A stretch of 64,000 nt of DNA, taken from positions 450,044-514,043 of the forward strand of contig NZ_KB849800.1 in NCBI RefSeq assembly GCF_000369065.1, given 5' to 3'. The notes under the pieces are model-generated. The model worked only from the letters and a program-made list of their open reading frames with translations. It was not told the origin of the DNA and searched no databases. Made by a program: the position numbers and the translations under genes. This document shows, in pieces, positions 44,318 to 52,266 of the stretch; within the stretch, counting starts at the first letter, position 1; each line of letters begins with the position of its first letter. Origin of the DNA: Acinetobacter haemolyticus CIP 64.3 = MTCC 9819. GTDB lineage: Bacteria > Pseudomonadota > Gammaproteobacteria > Pseudomonadales > Moraxellaceae.

Positions 44318-45577
44318 ATGAAACGGTCTAATATTGCTTTGGCGGTAACATTCTCTATTTCAGCATTATTTTTATCAGCATGTAATGATGATAAAGATTC
44401 AAACTCAAAAGTTGATCAGAATAGTAAATCATTTGTTTCTGAAGCATCTTACACCTATGAGTCGGAAGGCTTGGTTGATTTAAGTGCGGCTAGTTCAATC
44501 AAAGTAATGAACTATAAGATGCCAAATGTATTGGGGAAGACGGTTGAAACTTCTGCTTTGGTATTGTTTCCAAAAATCGCAAAACCTAAAGATGGTTATC
44601 GAGTTGTAGTGTGGGCTCATGGAACTTTGGGGGTTGCAGATAAATGTGCACCAACCAATACACCATTAAATGCTAATTTTAAAAACTATACAGCAAAGAA
44701 TTTGTTAGAGCAGGGATATGTAATTGTTGCGCCAGATTATGAAGGTTTAGGCGGAGAGGGTGAGCATCCTTATCTGAACATTCCAAGCCAAGCACGTTCA
44801 GCATTATATGCGGTTAAAGCAGCTAAAGAGCACTATGGTAATCAATTACAAGGCTCATGGATGTCTGTAGGGCAATCACAAGGCGGGCAAGCATCCTTGG
44901 GAATAGCTGAATATGCAAATAATGATGTGACTTATAAAGGGGCAATTGCAGGAGCACCAGCATCAAGTTTGGGTAAAATAATTTTGGAAGTGGCTCCAAC
45001 AGCAATTAACTTATTGCCGCAGTCTGCTGCGATTGAGACGTATGCAACTTTGTTGTCTTATGCTGCTTTGGCTGGCGTGGGGATTACGGCTTACGAGCCT
45101 TCATTCAATTATCAAACAATGTTTGGTAGTGATAAGGCTAAAGAAATCGCTGGTTTAGCAAAGCAAGAATGTTTATCTGAACTGGTGGGGGTTTATAAAG
45201 AAGATATTCAAGCTTATATTGAAGAAAATCCAACAGCTAAGGTAACGGAGTATCCGGGTATAAATGCTGAAGCATTTCAGAAAGATGCTACGATTCAAAA
45301 ATTTTTAACTGACTATAGTCAGCCAACAACCAAGAAATTGGATAAGCCTATTTATATTATCCAAGGTGTATACGATACCAACGTTCCATATGTAATTACA
45401 GAAGCACTATACAAAGCAATGTATAATTCTGGAACAGATGTGGCTTTAAAGGCTGTTGATATTGTACCAAGTCCTGCTAATCCTGTTGTGAATGGATCAC
45501 ATACTGGAGCAATTCTTGCAGCAAACGAGAGTGGGGAGCTAGTACAGTTTATTAAGCAAAATATGCCAGCCCAATAG
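44318..45577 (+). CDS. Lipoprotein alpha/beta-hydrolase, secretory-lipase-like
   Basis: A 419-residue protein with a lipoprotein signal (LFLSAC, lipidated Cys at residue 22) followed by an Asp/Ser-rich tether. The hydrolase triad can be assigned: Ser 187 in VGQSQGGQ, Asp 353 in GVYDTNVP, His 395 in GSHTGA. VVWAHGTLG (about 108) supplies the oxyanion hole. The layout resembles secretory lipases (LIP family) and bacterial phthalate or lipid esterases. Substrate unknown. The lipid anchor means it acts at the envelope or cell surface. Single gene with its own terminator. Confidence 0.82.
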   Translation: MKRSNIALAVTFSISALFLSACNDDKDSNSKVDQNSKSFVSEASYTYESEGLVDLSAASSIKVMNYKMPNVLGKTVETSALVLFPKIAKPKDGYRVVVWAHGTLGVADKCAPTNTPLNANFKNYTAKNLLEQGYVIVAPDYEGLGGEGEHPYLNIPSQARSALYAVKAAKEHYGNQLQGSWMSVGQSQGGQASLGIAEYANNDVTYKGAIAGAPASSLGKIILEVAPTAINLLPQSAAIETYATLLSYAALAGVGITAYEPSFNYQTMFGSDKAKEIAGLAKQECLSELVGVYKEDIQAYIEENPTAKVTEYPGINAEAFQKDATIQKFLTDYSQPTTKKLDKPIYIIQGVYDTNVPYVITEALYKAMYNSGTDVALKAVDIVPSPANPVVNGSHTGAILAANESGELVQFIKQNMPAQ

Positions 45578-45592
45578 CTCATTGATTAGTAA

Positions 45593-45622
45593 AAGGGCCT
45601 CTTTATTGAGGCTCTTTTTTGT
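45593..45622 (+). terminator. Terminator after the lipase-like gene
   Basis: AGGGCCTC with GAGGCTCT (one G-U pair), six-base loop, then T6. The small membrane protein gene begins about 45 bases further on. Confidence 0.82.
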
Positions 45623-45665
45623 TATAGTGTCGCCTCGTTTGAAATATTACTTTTTGGAATCGGCT

Positions 45666-45878
45666 ATGAGTCAAAATGCTGTTGAAAAAAGATCTGTACC
45701 ATGGGTTTTGATGGGGTTGGGGTTGTTGATTCCAATTTTTATCGTTGGCATGGCTTTTCTAGCGGCGAAAAGTGATGCTAAAACTAAAAGAGAATATGAG
45801 CAGCAACGTGCTGAAATAGCAAAAAGATTTGAGCAACAAAAAAATGCAGAGCAAGAAGCTGCGATTTTGGAAAAATAA
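45666..45878 (+). CDS. Small single-pass membrane protein of unknown function
   Basis: A 70-residue protein. Residues 13-34 form one hydrophobic helix (WVLMGLGLLIPIFIVGMAF), and the rest is a highly charged helix rich in E, K, Q (EYEQQRAEIAKRFEQQ) that could form a coiled coil in the cytoplasm. The true start is ATG 45666 with TTTTGGAATC upstream; an in-frame start 28 codons earlier lies in the preceding terminator. No family is recognised. It is convergent with the DUF2726 gene. Confidence 0.6.
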   Translation: MSQNAVEKRSVPWVLMGLGLLIPIFIVGMAFLAAKSDAKTKREYEQQRAEIAKRFEQQKNAEQEAAILEK

Positions 45879-45895
45879 TTCTCAATCAGTTTAGT

Positions 45896-46336
45896 TTAGC
45901 GAATATCCATCTGTAACTGCTTTATAGATGGAATTTGCGTATAACGTTGTACTAAATAACCTGCTTGTTGCAACATGTGATCACGCTTTTTGTCTTCTAA
46001 TTCTTTACCTATATGGCTAGGATCATCTAACTCTATAATTGCAATCACTTGCATATCTTTGTCTAAAATTACAAAGTCTGTGACTTTACGATTAAAGCGG
46101 CTTCGAATCTTGTAATGATCACTAGTAATTAATGCACTAAATGCAACCTGCGCCAAAATATGATGTTGTGGAAAAGCCTGCTGCAACCTTAAAAACATTT
46201 GTGATTCAAAGTTGGTGATGACAGGGCGAGCAAAAAACTGTTGTTTAAAAAAGTATGGGCGTAAGCAACTGACCAATAATAGTAGGGCACTAATACTTCC
46301 AATAATTAAAAATATGAGCTGACTGGATTCAAACAT
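45896..46336 (-). CDS. DUF2726-family membrane-anchored protein
   Basis: A 146-residue protein with one N-terminal membrane helix (LIFLIIGSISALLLLVSCL), then a DUF2726 domain (VTDFVILDKDMQVIAIIELDD, about 86-106). D-x(n)-E resembles a PD-(D/E)XK restriction-nuclease-like fold, with KKRDHMLQQAGY following. A cytoplasmic domain tethered to the membrane is expected; function unknown. It is alone, after the tRNA-Asn terminator. Confidence 0.75.
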   Translation of the reverse strand: MFESSQLIFLIIGSISALLLLVSCLRPYFFKQQFFARPVITNFESQMFLRLQQAFPQHHILAQVAFSALITSDHYKIRSRFNRKVTDFVILDKDMQVIAIIELDDPSHIGKELEDKKRDHMLQQAGYLVQRYTQIPSIKQLQMDIR

Positions 46337-46354
46337 TTTAGATTAGGTGTCAAT

Positions 46355-46385
46355 AAAAAACCCACTCGAAAGGAGTGGGTTTTTA
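46355..46385 (-). terminator. Terminator downstream of the tRNA-Asn cluster
   Basis: AAAAAACCCACT with AGTGGGTTTTT, seven-base loop; T-run on both strands. Confidence 0.85.
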
Positions 46386-46391
46386 GAATCT

Positions 46392-46467
46392 TGGCTCTCC
46401 CACCTGGGCTCGAACCAGGGACCTGCGGATTAACAGTCCGTCGCTCTACCGACTGAGCTATGGGAGA
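46392..46467 (-). tRNA. tRNA-Asn (anticodon GTT), copy 1
   Basis: A 76-nt cloverleaf on the minus strand: TCTCCCA acceptor, D arm AGCTCAGTCGGTAGAGC, anticodon loop CTGTTAA, T arm GGTTCGAGCCC, discriminator G and encoded CCA. It has its own promoter in the spacer to copy 2. Confidence 0.97.
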
Positions 46468-46479
46468 ATCTGGATATGC

Positions 46480-46508
46480 ATTTTATGCATGTCACTTTTA
46501 ACGGTCAA
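46480..46508 (-). promoter_or_regulatory. Promoter of tRNA-Asn copy 1
   Basis: Minus strand TTGACC (46508-46503), 17-base spacer, TAAAAT (46485-46480), about 13 bases before the mature 5' end. Confidence 0.75.
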
Positions 46509-46526
46509 GCTATTCATTTAAGAATT

Positions 46527-46602
46527 TGGCTCTCCCACCTGGGCTCGAACCAGGGACCTGCGGATTAACAGTCCGTCGCTCTACCGACTGAGCTATGGGA
46601 GA
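46527..46602 (-). tRNA. tRNA-Asn (anticodon GTT), copy 2
   Basis: Identical in sequence to copy 1. It lies 59 bases from copy 1 and only 6 bases from copy 3, so copies 3 and 2 are transcribed together. Confidence 0.97.
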
Positions 46603-46608
46603 TTAGCT

Positions 46609-46684
46609 TGGCTCTCCAACCTGGGCTCGAACCAGGGACCTGCGGATTAACAGTCCGTCGCTCTACCGACTGAGCTATTGGAGA
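46609..46684 (-). tRNA. tRNA-Asn (anticodon GTT), copy 3
   Basis: Same as copies 1 and 2 except for one acceptor-stem pair: TCTCCAA with TTGGAGA replaces TCTCCCA with TGGGAGA. The pair changed from C-G to A-T on both sides, so the stem is preserved. Confidence 0.96.
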
Positions 46685-46695
46685 ATCTGATGCGC

Positions 46696-46724
46696 ATTTT
46701 AGGCATGAAATATTCATGCGTCAA
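46696..46724 (-). promoter_or_regulatory. Promoter of tRNA-Asn copies 3 and 2
   Basis: Minus strand TTGACG (46724-46719), 17-base spacer, TAAAAT (46701-46696), followed by a GC-rich GCGC discriminator typical of stringently controlled stable-RNA promoters. Confidence 0.8.
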
Positions 46725-46787
46725 CAAGAATAGTAAATAAAATGAATCGTTTGCTTGATAAATATTCTTTTAGGATTTTATTTATAA

Positions 46788-46815
46788 AAAAACTGCCCGA
46801 GGTGGGCAGTTTTTA
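46788..46815 (-). terminator. Terminator after sodB
   Basis: AAAAACTGCCC and GGGCAGTTTTT (46788-46798 and 46804-46814), five-base loop. Confidence 0.88.
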
Positions 46816-46831
46816 TGCAAGAAATAAAAGA

Positions 46832-47458
46832 TTATTTCTCAACGCCTGCTGGTTGACCTGCAAGTTTTGCATTTGCATAGTCCCAGTTCACTAAGCTTTC
46901 TAAGAAAGTTGCGATGTATTTAGGACGTAAGTTACGGAAATCGATGTAGTAAGCATGTTCCCAAACATCAATCGTCAATACTGCAATTTGACCATGAGCA
47001 AGTGGTGTGTCTGCATTGGCAGTTTTAGTAATTGATAATTTACCATTTACTTCATCAGCTACTAACCAAGCCCAACCTGAACCAAATTGAGTTGTTGCAG
47101 CAGCAGTAAATTCTTCTGCAAATTTTTCGTAGCTACCAAAAGCTTCATCGATTTTAGCTGCAATCGCGCCAGTTGGTTTACCACCACCATTTGGCTTCAT
47201 GCTGTTCCAGTAGAACGTGTGGTTCCATACTTGAGCCGCGTTATTGAAGATACCAGCTTTAGAAGCATCACCAGCAGACGCTTTGATGATTTCCTCTAAA
47301 GTTTTACCTTCAAGGTCAGTACCTTTGATTAAGTTGTTCAAGTTAACAACATATGTATTATGATGCTTATCGTGATGATATTCTAAAGTTTCGCGAGTGA
47401 TGTGTGGCGCTAAATCATCATAGCCATATGGAAGTGCAGGTAAAGTAATGGTTGTCAT
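46832..47458 (-). CDS. sodB: Iron superoxide dismutase SodB
   Basis: A 208-residue Fe/Mn-type superoxide dismutase converting superoxide to hydrogen peroxide and oxygen in the cytoplasm. Metal ligands: His 27 region (HHDKHHNTYV), His in NAAQVWNHTFYW, and Asp and His in [18 protein letters not shown] carries the Gln typical of iron enzymes, and NADTP has Ala where manganese enzymes have Gln. Assigned Fe form. Next gene upstream on the same strand is the Mn-type sodA, 225 bp away. Confidence 0.94.
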   Translation of the reverse strand: MTTITLPALPYGYDDLAPHITRETLEYHHDKHHNTYVVNLNNLIKGTDLEGKTLEEIIKASAGDASKAGIFNNAAQVWNHTFYWNSMKPNGGGKPTGAIAAKIDEAFGSYEKFAEEFTAAATTQFGSGWAWLVADEVNGKLSITKTANADTPLAHGQIAVLTIDVWEHAYYIDFRNLRPKYIATFLESLVNWDYANAKLAGQPAGVEK

Positions 47459-47683
47459 GTTTCATTCCTTGCAAATTTGCTGGGTTTTACATCAAGTGCC
47501 TTTATTGTAAATGATTCTATGGACAATAGGGCAGTCTTTTAATACACAAAATATGCAAAAAATTTCTTTATGAGACATATACGATACAACAATGATTAGA
47601 GTCTTTAGTTCGTTTAGTGAACGTTCTAAAAGGCTCTAACCCGTTTTTTAGAGGTGTAGATTTCAGTTAATTGACCAAGAAAA

Positions 47684-48307
47684 TTACTGAGCTTTAGTTT
47701 GTAATGCATCATGATAACGACGATTCACTTCATCCCAATCTACAACATTGTAAAACGCAGCAATATATTCAGGACGGCGGTTTTGGTATTTTAAATAATA
47801 TGCATGTTCCCATACATCTAAGCCCAGAATAGGCGTATTGCCATACATCAATGGTGAGTCTTGATTCGCGCTACTTTCTACAATCAGTTTATGCTCAGGG
47901 GTAACGCTGAGCCATGCCCAACCACTACCAAAACGACTAATTGCAGCCTTGGTAAAAGCATCTTTAAAAGCATCAAAACCTCTAAGTTGTTGATCAATTG
48001 CGTCTGCAACAGGCCCAGTGGGTTTGCCGCCACCTTCTGGACTCATGACAGTCCAAAATAGTGAGTGATTGGCATGGCCTCCTGCATTGTTGATTACCAT
48101 GTTTTTAAGATTGGCAGGGACATCATTCACTTTTGCAACCAATTCTTCTACTGGGAGTTGTTCCCATTCTGTACCTTCAATTGCACCATTAATATTATTG
48201 ATGTAGGTCTGATGATGTTTACTGTGGTGAATTTCCATTGTTTTGGTATCAATATTGGGTTCAAGTGCATCGTAAGCATAAGGTAGTGCTGGTAGAGAAT
48301 AAGCCAT
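47684..48307 (-). CDS. sodA: Manganese superoxide dismutase SodA
   Basis: A 207-residue paralogue of the neighbouring enzyme. [13 protein letters not shown] carries Gly-Gly where iron enzymes have Ala-Gln, and [10 protein letters not shown] has the Mn-type outer-sphere Gln. [20 protein letters not shown] holds the Asp and His ligands. It is thus the manganese form. A clear Fur box overlaps the promoter upstream, so it should be switched on when iron is scarce, when SodB cannot be loaded. Same strand as sodB but with a 225-bp gap and its own upstream region. Confidence 0.93.
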   Translation of the reverse strand: MAYSLPALPYAYDALEPNIDTKTMEIHHSKHHQTYINNINGAIEGTEWEQLPVEELVAKVNDVPANLKNMVINNAGGHANHSLFWTVMSPEGGGKPTGPVADAIDQQLRGFDAFKDAFTKAAISRFGSGWAWLSVTPEHKLIVESSANQDSPLMYGNTPILGLDVWEHAYYLKYQNRRPEYIAAFYNVVDWDEVNRRYHDALQTKAQ

Positions 48308-48362
48308 ATGTTTGATTCCTTTTAATCAAAATGATTTTATTGGTATAAAGTGAAGCGCTTTC

Positions 48363-48396
48363 ATTATTCATTTAAAAGCAAATGAGAATCAATATC
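48363..48396 (-). promoter_or_regulatory. sodA promoter with overlapping Fur box
   Basis: The 19-mer at 48378-48396 matches the Fur consensus GATAATGATAATCATTATC in 15 positions. On the minus strand it covers the -35 (TTGATT, 48392-48387) and spacer of a promoter with AATAAT (48368-48363) as -10, 18 bases apart. Repression by Fe-Fur is the obvious reading. The rest of 48308-48643 contains a 22-base perfect palindrome (48604-48625) just past nif3. Confidence 0.72.
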
Positions 48397-48603
48397 TTTT
48401 AATTTGCTTTTATCTATAGATGAAGAGATAAAAAATAAATTTTATTTATGATTGGTTATATTGAGGATTAAGTTGGTGTAGCAAAGTGAAGACGTATTCG
48501 ATTCTTAGCGTATATGAAAGAGCTAGAAGGGTTGCCAATAGAAGTCCTTATGACTTCAATAACTCAACATGAATAGATACGGTTATAAGAAGACGAGGGA
48601 AAG

Positions 48604-48625
48604 GAGTGAAACGCGTTTCACTCCA
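48604..48625 (-). terminator. Perfect palindrome downstream of the Nif3-like gene
   Basis: An 11-bp perfect dyad (GGAGTGAAACG and its complement), 19 bases after the stop codon, followed on the minus strand by TTTCCC. The short T run makes it a weak terminator; it could also be a binding site. Confidence 0.5.
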
Positions 48626-48643
48626 CTCAGAAGATGGATTGGG

Positions 48644-49402
48644 TTAAATCGGGTTGTTGAGTTCAAAATACTCAGTTTTAATCGAAAATTGATTTGCAAT
48701 CGCTTCAGCTAAACGCTGCACACCATAACGCTCGGTTGCATGGTGTCCGCATGCAAAATAATGCACACCTAACTCTTTAGCTTGATAAAAAGTACGCTCA
48801 CTTACTTCGCCTGAGATATAAGCATCACAATTTTCCAAAGCAGCTTTTTCGATAAAGTCTTGAGCCCCGCCTGTACAGAAACCTACTTTTTGGATAGCAG
48901 ATTTACTACAAGGCAGATGAAGAATAGAAAAGTCAAAAATTGTTTGTAGCTTTTCTTTGAACTGTTCAGGACTTATCGCATGTTCTAAATAACCAATATT
49001 TCCGATTGGATGTCTTTCTGTTGGATCTAAAGCTTCTATGTTTTGTAAACCAATTAAATCGGCAATTGCTGCATTATTCCCTAAGGTCGGGTGAGCGTCT
49101 AAAGGTAGATGATAGGCAATCAGTGAAATATTGTTTTGAATGAGTTTTTTGATACGATTACCACGCATTCCTGTGATTGGATAGGGCTCACCTTTCCAAA
49201 AATAGCCATGATGAACCAATAAAGCATCGGCTTGTAGTGCAATTGCAGCATCAATAGCATCTTCGGATGCAGTCACAGCACATACAATTTTATTGACTTC
49301 GGGCTTGCCTTCGATTTGTAAGCCATTTGGTGCGTAGTCTTTAAATTCATTCGACTTTAAAGTTTGATTACACCATTGCACTATGTCATGCAAATTTGCC
49401 AT
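48644..49402 (-). CDS. Nif3-like dinuclear metal-centre protein (YbgI family)
   Basis: A 252-residue protein of the Nif3/YbgI family (GTP cyclohydrolase I type 2-like). Metal ligands are in ALLVHHGYFWKG, AYHLPLDAHPTLGNN, and YFACGHHATERYG near the C-terminus. Hexameric ring proteins with an unclear reaction. Start is ATG 49402 (MANLHDIV), preceded by TTGAGG; the in-frame TTG upstream overlaps that site. Divergent from the HtrA-like gene with 194 bp between. Confidence 0.88.
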   Translation of the reverse strand: MANLHDIVQWCNQTLKSNEFKDYAPNGLQIEGKPEVNKIVCAVTASEDAIDAAIALQADALLVHHGYFWKGEPYPITGMRGNRIKKLIQNNISLIAYHLPLDAHPTLGNNAAIADLIGLQNIEALDPTERHPIGNIGYLEHAISPEQFKEKLQTIFDFSILHLPCSKSAIQKVGFCTGGAQDFIEKAALENCDAYISGEVSERTFYQAKELGVHYFACGHHATERYGVQRLAEAIANQFSIKTEYFELNNPI

Positions 49403-49596
49403 AGAATTCCTCAAATGATTTACATTTTATAGCTGTCAATAAAAACATACTTTTTAATGTAACTAAAGCTAGACAAAACTTTTTTAACTTTTGCATTGTT
49501 TTTAAGTAATTTACATTACAATGATGGAAATTTCCTGTTCTTAAAACAGATTTAATAATTTGTTCATAACATAATTTCGCCTAGAGGATAATAAAC

Positions 49597-50778
49597 GTGC
49601 GCCGTGCATTTACATGGTTACCTTGGGTATTACTCATTGTCGTTATATTCAGCTTTCTCGCTTGGCAAAAATCACATCAGCCGAAACCAACAATAGCGTC
49701 TGATGGTGTGAAAATGCCAGCAGAAAAGGTCGAGCCCTTAGTCGATACAAATCGCATGGGTGGGGTAGTTTCTTACAATGCCGCGGTTAAAGTGGCAGCA
49801 CCTGCCGTGGTCAATATTTTTACCACTCAAAAAATCAAACAACCAAATCATCCGCTTTTAAATGATCCCGTATTCCGTGAATTTTTTGGTAATCAGATTC
49901 CGCAGCAACCCAAAAATGAAAACAGTTTAGGTTCAGGTGTAATCGTGCGTGCAGATGGTTATATTTTGACAAATAACCATGTGATTGCACAAGCAGAGCA
50001 AATTGTTGTCGCGTTATATGATGGCCGTCGCGCAGAAGCGAAAGTCATTGGTACAGATCCAGATACAGATTTAGCTGTGATCAAAATTGAGTTGGATAAA
50101 CTTCCTGTATTACCGTTTAAACTTAGTGGTAATGAGGTTGGTGATGTTGTATTAGCGATTGGTAATCCATTTGGTGTAGGGCAAACTGTTACGCAAGGGA
50201 TTATTTCTGCAACAGGACGATCAGATTTAGGTATTAACACCTATGAAGATTTTATTCAAACGGATGCTGCCATAAATCCAGGTAATTCGGGTGGGGCGTT
50301 GATTGATGTTGCAGGTAATTTAATTGGCGTAAATACTGCGATTTTCTCACAGTCTGGCGGTTCACTTGGAATTGGTTTTGCTATCCCTGCGAAGGTTTGT
50401 CAGCAAGTTTTAAACTCTATCCTAAAAGATGGGCGTGTTGTCCGTGGTTGGTTGGGAATTAGTCTAATTCCAAACAATTTAGATGAAAATGTACTCACTG
50501 CAAAACCGATTGGTGTTTTGGTTGCAGATGTCTTACGTGGTGGTCCAGCTGATCAAGCCGGTGTCAAACGTGGTGATACCATTGTTCAAGTCAATGATGA
50601 GCAGATTTCGTCAGCTTCTCATTTAATTAATTATGTTGCATTGCAAGCACCTGAGAGCATGATTGATGTTGTTGTTGAGCGCGACGGCAAGCAACAGAAG
50701 TTAGAAGTGAAGGTTGGGGAACGAAAAGTTCAACAAAATACTCAATCTCAATATATTCCGCTACCGAAAGGGCAGTAG
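49597..50778 (+). CDS. HtrA/DegS-type periplasmic serine protease
   Basis: A 393-residue membrane-anchored protease. A single N-terminal helix (WVLLIVVIFSFLAW, about 8-22) is followed by a trypsin-like domain with triad His 128 (TNNHV), Asp 158 (DTDLAVIKI) and Ser 231 (NPGNSGGAL). One PDZ domain follows (about 280-375: VLVADVLRGGPADQAGVKRGD). One PDZ and a membrane anchor is the DegS/AlgW layout, the protease that senses misfolded porins and begins anti-sigma cleavage for the sigma-E response. Whether Acinetobacter has that pathway cannot be seen here. Start is GTG with GAGGATAATAAAC upstream. Confidence 0.85.
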   Translation: MRRAFTWLPWVLLIVVIFSFLAWQKSHQPKPTIASDGVKMPAEKVEPLVDTNRMGGVVSYNAAVKVAAPAVVNIFTTQKIKQPNHPLLNDPVFREFFGNQIPQQPKNENSLGSGVIVRADGYILTNNHVIAQAEQIVVALYDGRRAEAKVIGTDPDTDLAVIKIELDKLPVLPFKLSGNEVGDVVLAIGNPFGVGQTVTQGIISATGRSDLGINTYEDFIQTDAAINPGNSGGALIDVAGNLIGVNTAIFSQSGGSLGIGFAIPAKVCQQVLNSILKDGRVVRGWLGISLIPNNLDENVLTAKPIGVLVADVLRGGPADQAGVKRGDTIVQVNDEQISSASHLINYVALQAPESMIDVVVERDGKQQKLEVKVGERKVQQNTQSQYIPLPKGQ

Positions 50779-50819
50779 CGCTTTAAATTAGGACTGGTTG
50801 ATTAATTCATCCTTAAGAA

Positions 50820-50856
50820 AAAAGCCTGTTGATCTTATCGATCAACAGGCTTTTTG
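50820..50856. terminator. Bidirectional terminator between the HtrA-like and porin genes
   Basis: AAAAGCCTGTTGAT with ATCAACAGGCTTTT (50820-50833 and 50841-50854), seven-base loop, T run; convergent genes. Confidence 0.9.
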
Positions 50857-50972
50857 CGCTTTTATAGGCTTTTTATTTTTTATTAAATCATCCAAATTTG
50901 ATAATTTGATGACAACTGTCAAAGTTTTGATGTAATCCAATTCAATCCATTGAATCAGGAATAAAAATTTTT

Positions 50973-52187
50973 TTAAAATTTATAATCCAACTGTAACCAA
51001 AGCTTTTCGGTATCGACACCAAAATCTTCAGCCTGATAACTTGAAAATTTTGCTAATCCAGACAAGCCCTTGATTGGTAATGCTTGACCATAGGAAAGAG
51101 AAAATTCTTGGCCATAGTTTAATCCTTTTATATCACTTTGGTAATGATGTAGCTCTGTTGTTAATTTACCTTTACTGAATATATTAAAACTTGAGCTTAT
51201 ATAAAGATCACGTAGACCATTGGCTGGTGTATTTAAAAACAGATCACTCCAACCATTGAAGCGATGTTTAGTTGCAAGTGGAGTTTGAAAAGCAATTTTA
51301 CCGTTATCACTACCTAGAACTTCGTAACCAATTGCAACTTCACCAAGAGGTGCTTGTCCAGAAACTTGGTAGCCAAGTTCTAATGCATAATAATCCGTAT
51401 CGTAAGTTAATGGTTGATCTGCATAGTCCTGTTGTTTTGCATATTCAGCACTATAACGAAAGTTTTTGTGCTTCCCTGTTAAACGAAGACCATAGCTTTG
51501 ATTTGACCAAGCATTGAGGTCTTCAAAGTCAAGAAAATAGCCATAAACTACAGCATTAAGCTGAGGGCTATAACTGTATTTAATTTGTGCTAAATGGATT
51601 TGACTATCCTGTTTGCCGTCTTGGGCTTTTAATGCAATGGGTTTAGCTGTTTCACTACCAAAAATTGTGTTTACCTGTTCAATATAAGCATAGTAGAGCT
51701 GGAGTTTTGGATCAGCTTTAAAATTGAAGCTAATTGCATCGTAACTTTGTTCATTTTGACGCCAACCAACGGAGCCAATAAAACGTTGATTATCTAGATT
51801 GATAACTTGCCGACCTAATCGAGCATCAAACTTGGAACTGTTATAATTTAAATATAACTGATTAAGATCTAAGTTTTTGGGATCAGGAACGGTGCTATAG
51901 GTGGTTTCATTGTTTCGAGTGCTATTAAAGCGATCATTGAGTTCGATGTTTGCCTCGCCCTGTGCATATATACTCAAGCCTTGCCATGTACCCGTTTGCA
52001 GTGCAGGGCGTATCCGCAAAGTAGCAGCTTCAGCTTTCTTTAATGGGTTGTCTTGATCAACCATTTCGAAACGTAAGCGGCTATCGAGTGAAAGCTTGGT
52101 GTTTGTCAAAAAATCGCTATTAGCAAGTAGATGTGTTGTAGAAATACAGCCGAGTGCGATCAAAGAAATTGAAATGATTTTCATCAT
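50973..52187 (-). CDS. Outer-membrane porin of the alginate-export (AlgE-like) family
   Basis: A 404-residue beta-barrel protein with a signal peptide (residues 1-22, HLLA). Many amphipathic strands, a SRLRFEMVDQDNPLKKAEAATLR start like the alginate-export domain, GRQVINLDNQRFIGSVGWRQN in the middle, and a C-terminal strand ending in Phe (LDYKF) for BAM recognition. It lies 79 bp downstream of narK and behind the same sigma-54 promoter, so it is likely a channel for nitrate or another nitrogen source. No alginate gene is nearby. Confidence 0.75.
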   Translation of the reverse strand: MMKIISISLIALGCISTTHLLANSDFLTNTKLSLDSRLRFEMVDQDNPLKKAEAATLRIRPALQTGTWQGLSIYAQGEANIELNDRFNSTRNNETTYSTVPDPKNLDLNQLYLNYNSSKFDARLGRQVINLDNQRFIGSVGWRQNEQSYDAISFNFKADPKLQLYYAYIEQVNTIFGSETAKPIALKAQDGKQDSQIHLAQIKYSYSPQLNAVVYGYFLDFEDLNAWSNQSYGLRLTGKHKNFRYSAEYAKQQDYADQPLTYDTDYYALELGYQVSGQAPLGEVAIGYEVLGSDNGKIAFQTPLATKHRFNGWSDLFLNTPANGLRDLYISSSFNIFSKGKLTTELHHYQSDIKGLNYGQEFSLSYGQALPIKGLSGLAKFSSYQAEDFGVDTEKLWLQLDYKF

Positions 52188-52266
52188 ATTTCCCCTAGAG
52201 TTAAAATTAGATATAAGTGGCTAGGAGGGATGTGTGAATAAGCACATCCCTTAGAGCAGCGTTAAA

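Noticed and set aside
46392..46684. Three near-identical 76-base units as a CRISPR-like or tandem repeat
   Set aside because: Each unit is a full tRNA-Asn cloverleaf with CCA; spacers are irregular (6 and 59 bases).
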